A stretch of DNA of 17,576 bases from Vulcanimicrobiota bacterium (GTDB taxonomy: Bacteria > Vulcanimicrobiota > Xenobia > Xenobiales > JADMJV01). The stretch lies in contig JAEXNA010000203.1 of assembly GCA_023447635.1 (NCBI GenBank), positions 1 through 17,576 of the forward strand. The letters are read 5' to 3'. Every line of letters starts with the position of its first letter. The first letter of the stretch is position 1. Positions 1 through 7,700 of the stretch are shown in pieces. The position numbers and the translations under genes are program-made. The notes beneath the pieces were generated by a model. The model was not told where the DNA came from. It saw nothing but the letters and a program-made list of their open reading frames with translations, and searched no databases.

Positions 1-309
1 GAACATTGCCAGCATCGAGGAATCGAGGGCTCGGTTGGAGGGCGCCGATTCGCCGATGCGCGGAAGATTGCCAGCATCGGGGAATCGAGGGCTGGGTTGG
101 AGGCGCCGATTCGCTGATGCGCGGAACATTGCCAGCATCGAGGAATCGAGGGCTCGGTTAGAGGGCGGCGATTCGCTGATGCGCGGAAGATTGCCAGCAT
201 CGGTGAATCGAGGGCTGGGTTGGAGGGCGCCGATTCGCCGATGCGCGGAAGATTGCCAGCATCGAGGAATCGAGAGCTCGGTTGGAGGGCGCCGATTCGC
301 CCGGTCGGA
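1..309. repeat. Tandem array of ~62-bp hairpin-forming units
   Basis: Five head-to-tail units start at 1, 63, 124, 186 and 248. Lengths are 62, 61, 62, 62 and a last copy that decays at about 300. The array begins at or before the window edge. Two subtypes alternate: units 1 and 3 begin GAACATT, units 2 and 4 begin GAAGATT, and unit 5 is a mix. The unit length is not a multiple of three, so the repeat is not a repeated peptide. Each junction can fold as CGATTC, 3 nt, GATGC, a 14-nt loop, GCATC, 3 nt, GAATCG. The hairpins lie at 46-87, 107-148, 169-210 and 231-272. The array ends about 20 bp from the stop of the ABC-F gene and would lie in the 3' part of its transcript. There are no unique spacers, so it is not a CRISPR array. 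Confidence 0.93.
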
Positions 310-321
310 GCGGGAGACGAC

Positions 322-2244
322 CTAGCCGGTCATCTCTTCCCAGAGGGCGGTCAACTCGTCGCACTCCGCCTTGGTGGCGTCGTATTGCGCGCTGACTTTC
401 TGCTGCTCTGTCGGGTTGCTATACAGCGCCGGGTCGGCCAGCGCGTCGGTCAACTGCTCGAGCTTCTCTTCGAGCACGAAGATCTTTTTCTCCAGCGCCT
501 CGAGCTTCCAGGGAGTGCGCTTGGCTTTGTCCGCCTTCGCAGGCGCAGCCGCCGCCTTGGCCGACGCAGCGCTCTTGACGAGAGCGGGAGCCGTCTTCTT
601 GACCCCCGCCGCCTTGTCCAGCGAAGCCTGACGCACGGCCTCCTTGCGCCGCTTGGCCCGGTACTCGTCGTAGGTTCCCAGGAACAGTTCCGGGGTCTCG
701 GCCGACAGGTCGAGCACCTTGTTGGCCAGATGACTCATCAGGGCGCGGTCGTGAGTCACGAACAGGATGGTCCCGTCGTAAAGATCCAGCGCGTCCTGTA
801 GCGCCTCGCGCGACTCGATATCGAGATGGTTTGTCGGCTCGTCGAGGATCAGCAAGTTACTGGGCGAGAGCACGCATTTGGCGAGCGCCACGCGACTCTT
901 CTCTCCCCCGCTGAGCACTCCAACCTTTTTGAACACCTCGTCGCCGCTTAGCAAAAAGCAGCCCAGCAAGGTTCGCACGTCGGTCTGGGTCACCGACGAC
1001 GGAGCCACCGATTCGACCTCTTCGAGCACCGTCCGGCCGATATCTAGCGCCTCGGCCTGGTGCTGCGCGAAGGTGACCACCTCGGCGAACTCGTCGTAGC
1101 GATAGCGCCCCTCGTCGGCCGACTCCATGCCCGCCAAAATCTTCAGCAGCGTCGTCTTGCCGCTGCCGTTGGCGCCCACCAGGGCCACCCGGTCGCCGCG
1201 CTCGACGGTGAACGAAAGCCCCTGGAACAGCGACCGCGATCCGTACGCCTTGCTCAGCCCTTTGACGTTGAGAACCTCGAAGCCCGACGACTCGGACCCC
1301 TGGAAACCCATCCGCATCGACTTACGCTTGGCCTCGGGAAGCTCTTCCATCACCCGCTTGGCCAACATCTTCTCGCGGCTCTTGACCCGGCTCGACAGGG
1401 TCGCCTTATAGCGAAAGCGCTCAATGAAACGTTTCTCTTGCTCTAGCTTCTTCTGCTGGTTCTTGTACTTCTGTAGCCGCAGTTCGTAGCGCCGCTGCGC
1501 TTCGGCCAGATAGAAGCTGTAGTTGCCGGCGTACTCTTCCAGGTCGCCCGCGCGAAGCTCTAAAGTGCGCGCCGACACCTTGTCCAAAAAGGTGCGGTCG
1601 TGGCTGACCATCAGCACGGCGCCCTTGTAAGCGCACAGATAGTCCTCCAACCACTCCATCGCCTCCAGATCCAGATGGTTGGTCGGCTCGTCGAGCAGCA
1701 GGCAGTCGGGCGCCTGCAGCAACACGCGGGCCATCGCGCCGCGCATCTGCCAGCCTCCGGAGAACAGCTGGGACGGCTTGGAAAGGTCCTCTTGAGTGAA
1801 CCCCAGACCGTTGAGAATCTTCGAGATGCGGGCGTCGATGGTCGACGGATCGGCGTGCTCGTAGCGAGCCTGGACGGTCGAATACTCGGCCATCAGGCGT
1901 TCCAGTTCAGCCTCTCCGGCCTCTCCCATAAGCGCTTCCAACTCGCGCAGGCGCGCCTCGTAGCCCTCGACGTCGCTGAACACTTCGCGCATCTCTTCGT
2001 GCAAAGTCCGTCCGGGAGTCAGTTGGCCTTCCTGGCCCAGGTACCCCATGCTATCGTGCGGGCCCAGCACCACCTGGCCGGCATCCGGCACGTCGAAGCC
2101 AGCCAGCATCCGCAGCAAGGTCGTCTTCCCACAGCCGTTGGCGCCGACCAGAGCGACCCGCTCGCCAGGGTGCACGGTGAACGAGATACCGTCGAGCACG
2201 GTATGCCCTCCAAAGTGCTTTTCCAGATCCACGACTCCAATCAC
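322..2244 (-). CDS. ABC-F family ATP-binding protein (ribosome-associated translation factor)
   Basis: A soluble twin ABC ATPase with no membrane domain; known ABC-F proteins bind the ribosomal E site and relieve stalled or mispositioned peptidyl-tRNA. Domain 1 has Walker A GANGCGKT (34-41), a signature LFSGGW, Walker B LLLDEPTNHLD and an H-loop SHDRTF. A basic helical linker rich in K, R and E follows, as in the tRNA-interacting linker of the family. Domain 2 has Walker A GANGSGKT, signature LSGGEKS, a second LILDEPTNHLD and THDRAL. An Ala/Lys-rich segment and a C-terminal coiled coil (EALEKK... to the end) resemble the Uup/YheS/YdiF-type tail. I chose the GTG at 2244 (640 aa). AAGGAAG lies 8 nt upstream and the protein then opens VIGVVDLEKHFG, the usual ABC-F beginning. 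An in-frame ATG at 2322 would add 26 Cys/Trp-rich residues unlike the family. The exact subfamily is not certain; housekeeping and antibiotic-resistance ABC-Fs look alike at this level. Confidence 0.95.
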   Translation of the reverse strand: MIGVVDLEKHFGGHTVLDGISFTVHPGERVALVGANGCGKTTLLRMLAGFDVPDAGQVVLGPHDSMGYLGQEGQLTPGRTLHEEMREVFSDVEGYEARLRELEALMGEAGEAELERLMAEYSTVQARYEHADPSTIDARISKILNGLGFTQEDLSKPSQLFSGGWQMRGAMARVLLQAPDCLLLDEPTNHLDLEAMEWLEDYLCAYKGAVLMVSHDRTFLDKVSARTLELRAGDLEEYAGNYSFYLAEAQRRYELRLQKYKNQQKKLEQEKRFIERFRYKATLSSRVKSREKMLAKRVMEELPEAKRKSMRMGFQGSESSGFEVLNVKGLSKAYGSRSLFQGLSFTVERGDRVALVGANGSGKTTLLKILAGMESADEGRYRYDEFAEVVTFAQHQAEALDIGRTVLEEVESVAPSSVTQTDVRTLLGCFLLSGDEVFKKVGVLSGGEKSRVALAKCVLSPSNLLILDEPTNHLDIESREALQDALDLYDGTILFVTHDRALMSHLANKVLDLSAETPELFLGTYDEYRAKRRKEAVRQASLDKAAGVKKTAPALVKSAASAKAAAAPAKADKAKRTPWKLEALEKKIFVLEEKLEQLTDALADPALYSNPTEQQKVSAQYDATKAECDELTALWEEMTG

Positions 2245-2328
2245 GGTGCCAACTTCCTTTCTACAATCACGCCAGCCAAGATACCACAAGCAGCGCGCGA
2301 AGTCGCGGCCTGTAGCGCTCATGAGAAA

Positions 2329-2343
2329 ATTCCGTTAAGGAAT
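2329..2343. promoter_or_regulatory. Inverted repeat ATTCC-N5-GGAAT, possible operator
   Basis: A perfect 5-bp dyad around GTTAA, in an AT-rich patch between the divergent ABC-F and flotillin-like genes. For ABC-F transcription it lies just downstream of the candidate -10 box, where a repressor could block. No regulator is identified, and a dyad this short can arise by chance. Confidence 0.25.
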
Positions 2344-2364
2344 CTTTTCTTCGGAGGAAATTTG

Positions 2365-2372
2365 ATTATAAT
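2365..2372. promoter_or_regulatory. Self-complementary -10 element serving divergent genes
   Basis: ATTATAAT reads the same on both strands and so gives a perfect TATAAT on plus (2367-2372) and on minus (2365-2370). The plus -35 is weak (TTTTCT at 2345-2350, 16-bp spacer) and the minus -35 is not convincing. It is the most AT-rich part of the 278-bp divergent region. Transcription from it would give leaders of roughly 115-145 nt for both neighbours. Nothing else supportable is seen in 2245-2522. Confidence 0.45.
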
Positions 2373-2522
2373 ACAGGAACGGGAAAGCAAGAGTTTTTTC
2401 AAAGCAGCACGAAATGGCGCGCGCCCCATGTGGCCGCGTCGATCGTGATGACGCCCGCGCCAAGGTCTAGCCACGGCGCTCGAGAGCTTGATATATAGCC
2501 CCCCTCGGTGGGGATCGGGAGG

Positions 2523-4664
2523 ATGTTCAAAGTGTTTTTTGCTCAGTTTTTAGGATTGGCCGTCGGTAGCACCGCCGTGATGTTCCTGGCAGCCCTAGGC
2601 CTCATCGTAGGGTTCTTGATTTACCGCAAGATCGGCTCGATGCTGGTCAAACTAGAACAAGGGCAGGTCCTGCTGGTTAGCAGCCCGTTCAAAAGCGAAG
2701 CCGACGCCGTCAAGGTTTCCTGGAACGGCGGGGTCGTCTTCCCGCTTCAGAAGGCCGAGATCATGGACATCTCGGTGCGCACCATCGACATCGACCGTCG
2801 CGGTAAGGACGGCCTGATCTGTAAGGACAACATCCGCGCCGACATCAGCGTGTCGTTCTACATCAAGGTCGAACGCAAAGCCGAATCCGTTCTGGAAGTG
2901 GCTCGTAACGTCGGCTGTGACCGCGCGGCCGACCTGGAAACGATGAAGGTTCTGTTCTCGGCGAAGTTCAGCGAGGCGCTCAAGACCGCCGGTAAGCAGA
3001 TGGAGTTCGAAGAACTCTACACCAAGCGCGCCGAATTCCGCGACGCCGTCAAAGAAGTAATCGGGAGCGACCTGAACGGCTACCACCTCGAAGACGTGGC
3101 TATCGATCATCTGGAACAGACCCCGCTCGAAGACCACGACCCCAACAACATTCTCGACGCCGAAGGTATCACCAAGATCACCGGCCGCACTGGCGCTCAA
3201 CTGATCGCCACCAACAAGCTTCGCGCCAACGCTGAAAAAGAAGTCGAAAAAGAGAACACCGAAAAGAACGACGTTCTCCAGGAACTCAAGCGCCAGCAGA
3301 TGGACAAGGCCGCCGAGATGCAGCGCCTGACCCAGACCAAGCAGGCCCAGGAGCAGTCCGCCACCCGCATCGCCCAGGCCGAGCAGATGGCGCTTTCCGA
3401 GGAAGCCCGCATCCGCGCCCAGGAAAAGATCGACATCGACAACGTCAACCGCGAGCGCGAAGTCGAAGTCGCCCAGAAGAACAAAGAGCGCGTCATCGCC
3501 GTAGAATCCGAGCGGGTCGAAAAGGACCGCATGCTCGAGCAGATCATGCGCGAGCGGGAAACCGAGATCAAACGCATCGAGAAAGAGCGCGATCTCGAAG
3601 TCGAGAAAAAGAACATTCAGGACGTCATCGCCGAGCGTATCTCGGTCGAAAAGAACGTAGCCCAGGAAGAAGAGCGCATCAACGAACTTCGCCTGCTGGA
3701 AAAAGCCCGTCGGGAAAAAGAAGCCAAGGTGATCGCCGCCAACGCCGAAGCCGAAGAGGCCTCGATCCGCCTGGTCAAAGCCGCCGAAGCCGAAGAGATG
3801 GTCTCCCGCTCCAAAGCTAAGGCTCGCCTGACCCAGGTCGAAGCCGAACTCGAAGCCGCCGACCGAAGCGCGCAGGCCAAGATCCGTCTGGCCGAAGGAA
3901 CCCAGGCCGAAAAGGCCGCCGACGGCCTGGCCGACGCCCGAGTCAAGGAAGCTATGGCGCTGGCTCTCGAAAAGGAAGGCATGGCCAAGGCTCGCGTGAT
4001 GGAAGCCCAGGCGCCCGCCGAAGAGAAAATGGGTATGGCCAAGGTCAACGTGCAGAAGACCGAGTTCGAAGTCCAGGCCGAGGGCACGCGCCAGAAGATG
4101 GTCGCCGAAGCTCAGGGAACGCGCGAAAAGCTCGACGCCGAAGCCAGCGGTATCGCCAAGAAGGCCGAAGCGATGAAAGCGCTCGACGAAGTCAGCCGCG
4201 CTCACGAAGAGTACCGCCTGCGCCTCGAGAACGAGCGCACTATCGCCATCGAGCAGATGCGCGTCCAGAAAGACGTCGCCGAGTCCCAGGCCAAGGTGCT
4301 GGCCGAAGCGTTCCGCTCGGCCAAGATCGACATCGTGGGTGGCGACGGCGCCTTCATCGACAAGATCTTCCAGGCCGCCTCGTTCGGTAAGTCGCTCGAC
4401 CACTTCGGCCGAGGCGGCGGCGCCAGCGGCGCCATGGTCCAGGAGTACACTAACGGCGCCCGCAGCCTGGCTGGCGACATCAAGGACGTGCTCAGCAACG
4501 TGCGCTCTGAGGACATCAAAAATCTGTCCCTGGCCAGCCTGCTGAACAAACTGACCGAGGAAAGCAGCGGCGCCGATAAGGTCAAGCTCAAGAAGGTCGC
4601 CGAAGCGGTCGCCACCATGGGCCTGGCCGATCTGACCCTCAACGACGGCAGCGCCAAGCCCTAG
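2523..4664 (+). CDS. Flotillin/SPFH-like membrane-anchored coiled-coil protein
   Basis: 713 aa. Residues about 8-33 form one long hydrophobic segment followed by YRKIGSM, which suggests an N-terminal membrane anchor with a cytoplasmic body. About 41-210 resemble an SPFH/band 7 (PHB) domain, with the pattern GQVLLVSSP, a pass through VRTIDI, and KDNIRADISVSFYIKV. About 215-570 is an unbroken charged coiled coil rich in EA, AE and EK pairs, typical of flotillins. The last 120 residues contain a globular flotillin-like tail, a GRGGGASGA glycine patch and helices ending in a Leu-rich segment. Flotillins form large oligomeric membrane scaffolds. Here the immediate partner is the giant ATPase gene 38 bp downstream, probably the same operon. 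The ATG at 2523 was chosen; a GTG at 2508 adds only five residues and has no Shine-Dalgarno. The usual site is also weak for the ATG: a GGGGA lies 8 nt upstream and GGGAGG abuts the codon. It is longer than typical flotillins (about 430-510 aa), mainly through the coiled coil. Confidence 0.88.
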   Translation: MFKVFFAQFLGLAVGSTAVMFLAALGLIVGFLIYRKIGSMLVKLEQGQVLLVSSPFKSEADAVKVSWNGGVVFPLQKAEIMDISVRTIDIDRRGKDGLICKDNIRADISVSFYIKVERKAESVLEVARNVGCDRAADLETMKVLFSAKFSEALKTAGKQMEFEELYTKRAEFRDAVKEVIGSDLNGYHLEDVAIDHLEQTPLEDHDPNNILDAEGITKITGRTGAQLIATNKLRANAEKEVEKENTEKNDVLQELKRQQMDKAAEMQRLTQTKQAQEQSATRIAQAEQMALSEEARIRAQEKIDIDNVNREREVEVAQKNKERVIAVESERVEKDRMLEQIMRERETEIKRIEKERDLEVEKKNIQDVIAERISVEKNVAQEEERINELRLLEKARREKEAKVIAANAEAEEASIRLVKAAEAEEMVSRSKAKARLTQVEAELEAADRSAQAKIRLAEGTQAEKAADGLADARVKEAMALALEKEGMAKARVMEAQAPAEEKMGMAKVNVQKTEFEVQAEGTRQKMVAEAQGTREKLDAEASGIAKKAEAMKALDEVSRAHEEYRLRLENERTIAIEQMRVQKDVAESQAKVLAEAFRSAKIDIVGGDGAFIDKIFQAASFGKSLDHFGRGGGASGAMVQEYTNGARSLAGDIKDVLSNVRSEDIKNLSLASLLNKLTEESSGADKVKLKKVAEAVATMGLADLTLNDGSAKP

Positions 4665-4702
4665 AGACCTAACCCTCCCACAGCCAGTAAAGGACTATCG
4701 CC

Positions 4703-7700
4703 GTGGCAGAAGCCGAAGCACCAGTCGAGGGCGCGGCCGGCGCTCCCGAGGAGATCGAAAAGGGAGCGTACGAGCTTCTTAAAGGGCGCCTGGAATCCCA
4801 GGCGTCCGAACTGAAGAAGCAGGTCGACGCTCTCAACATCAAACGCGCCGAACTGTTCGGAGGCAAGGACATCACCGTTCTGGGAACGGAGAGGATCCGC
4901 ACCGAGAACAACTGCGTGGCTCAAGACATGGTAGCCGTCAACGGGCTGCTCCTGTTCGGCTACAACACGCAGATGGGCATGAAGACGCTGACCTCGGCCG
5001 ACATGCTGGCCCTGCACCGGTTTGAACTCGGCGAAGGCACCTTCGACTTCCCGCCTCTGGCCAAAGACGACGCGCGCAACTTCCTGGAAGACGCTAAATT
5101 CCAGGGCTCCTTCTCCGAGATGGTGCGCTACCTGAAGACCGTGCGGCTGCGCAGTCTGCGGGTCCAGGGACCGAAACTGCTGGCCCATCTGCAGACCGGC
5201 GAATCCAAAACCGACCGCAAGACCCTGCAGTGGGACGTGGGCGACAACGGTGTCAGCTACCTCGACGACAAGGGCGAGATCGTCTTTCCTCCCACCCACG
5301 ACTTCAGCTGGAAAGAGACCACCCGGAACGACCACGTGCCCGGGGCGCACCCTCACGTCAACATCGCCAACCGGGTGTTTGTCGAGTGCGTGGGCGGCGA
5401 CCTGACTATCAAAGTCGAAGACAACACCGAAGACGGCGAAGGCGTCTACCGCGAAGAGGTCGAGCAGAAGAACCAGGCGCTGCACGACGCCAAGATCGCC
5501 TACCACGACGCGGAAGAGCTGATCTTGCTGAAGATCCTGCCCTACCGCGAAAAAGACTGGCGCTATCTGGTCTACAACACGCGCGACAAGTCGGTGCATC
5601 GGATCGACGCGATTGGCGCCTCCTGCGTCATGCTGCCGGAGGGTCACGGCCTGATCTTCCCCGGCGGCTACTACCTGCTGGAAGGCTCGCTCAAGCGTTT
5701 CGAAGGCGACTTCGACGGGCTGATCCTGGCCCGCGCCCCGCTGGCCGCGCCCAACGGGGAAGACGTGCTGTACGTTTTCCGCAACCCCGACTCGGGCGAA
5801 GTCATCCTGCTGGCCTACAACCTGGTCAGCCGCGAGATGAGCACCCCGATCCGCTGCCACGGCTACTCGATCTTCGACGACGGAACCATGGTGGTGTTCC
5901 GCACCGACGAAAACCAGGAAGCCGGCAAAGTGCACCCCGTGCAGATCTGGCAGACGCCGTTTATGTCGGCCGAAAAGTACGAAGCCGCCCCTCGCAGCGG
6001 CTCATTTATGGAAAAAGTCGGTAACGCCTCGCTGGTGCGCGGCGTTTCGGACTGCCTTTCCATCGCCCGCCGTATTCGCGAGCAGAAGCCGTCGACCCTG
6101 ACCTACGGCGACCTGATCCGCTCCGTTACCAGGGCCGTGGATACCCATCACTGGCTGAACCACGAAGAGATCGGCGGCATCTCGACCGTCCTCAAGGAGA
6201 TCAAGCAGACCTCGGACCTGGTGCTGCAAGAGTTCGACAAGGTCGAGACCCTGCGCAAGCAGGCGGAAAAGAACGCCTCCGAGATCGAAGCCGAACTGGC
6301 CGCCCTGGTGCGCACCCTGCGCCACGAGGACTGGAAAGAGTTGGACCCGTTCGTGACGGCGCTGGACAGCCTGCGCACCATGCGCGGCCGCGTCATCACC
6401 ATTTCGGAGATGAAGTACGCTCTGACCGAGCGCCTGAAGGCCGCCGAAGCGACGGTGATCGAGAAGTTCGATCTGATCTCCGAAGCGGCGGTCAAGTTCT
6501 TGCTCGAGCAGGACGCCTTTGCCCCCTACCGCGAGCGCATCGGCGCCGTGGAGACCTCCGTGGCCACCGTGCAGAAGGCCAACGAGGTTGTCCCGCTGGC
6601 CGACGAGTTAGCCGCGGTGGGCAAAGGCCTCGAGATCCTGCAAGAGATCGTGGCCACCCTGCAGGTCGAAGACCCCACCCTGCGCACGCGCATCCTGGAG
6701 CAGATCTCCGAGGTCACCTCGCTGCTCAATCGCGTCCGCGCCCTGGTCGCCAACCGTCGCAAGACGCTGGGCGAAGCCGAATCGGTGGCCGAGTTCTCGG
6801 TCCAGTTCAAGCTGTTCGGGCAGAACGTGCAGAGCTCGCTGTCGCTGGCCGAGACCCCGGAAAAGGTCGATGAAACCCTGTCCGCCCTGCTGCTCTCGCT
6901 CGAGGAGCTAGAGGCCAAATTCGGCGAGTTCGACACTTTCCTGACCGATCTGTACGCCAAGCGCGAAGAGATCATGTCGTCCTTCGCGGCCAAGAAGCAG
7001 GTGCTCTCGGACGCTCGCCAGCGTCGCGTCGACCAGCTGCTGCAGGCTGCCGACCGCGTGCTTGAAGGGATCGTCCGCCGCGCCACCACGCTCAAGGACT
7101 CCGACAAACTGAACACCTTCTTCGCTTCCGACCCCATGGTCATGAAGGTGCGCGACCTGGCCGACAAACTGCGCGAGCAGAACGACGCCGTCAAAGCCGA
7201 AGAGCTTTTGGCCCGCCTGAAAGTCGCCCGTCAGGACTCGACCCGAGGCCTGCGCGACCGTCAGGAGATGTTCGAAGACGGCGAGAACCTGGTCAAACTG
7301 GGTCGCCACAAGTTCAACCTGAACACCGAGCCGATGGAGATGTCGCTGGTACCCCGCGACGGCGGCATGGCCTATCATATCACCGGCACCGACTACTTCG
7401 AAAAGGTCCAGGATCAGGGCTTCGCCGCCACCCAGAAGTTCTGGAGCCAGGAGTTGATCTCGGAAACGCCCGAGATCACTCGCTCGGAATACCTGGCCTA
7501 CTGCCTGCTCGACGACGCCCGCAAAGGCGCCTGGAAGGGGCTGACCCTCAAAGACCTGTTCCAGGCCTCGCTGGACGGCCAGCCCAAAGTGCTGGAACTG
7601 GTCCGCGAGTACGCCGGAGAGCGCTACGCCGAAGGCTACGACCGCGGCGTGCACGACGAAGACGCGGCCAACATCCTGACCGCCCTGCTGGGGCTCTACC

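Noticed and set aside
1..309. CRISPR array
   Set aside because: Units are contiguous with no unique spacers and no cas genes are present.
35..801. Plus-strand frames through the repeat array and into the ABC-F gene
   Set aside because: The 62-bp period shifts frame each copy, and the strand opposite carries a motif-complete ABC-F gene.
2652..4403. A 583-codon antisense frame opposite the flotillin-like gene
   Set aside because: It arises from the biased Glu/Lys/Ala codons of the coiled coil. Its product is Phe/Leu/Gly/Asp-rich without motifs, while the plus frame has clear domains.
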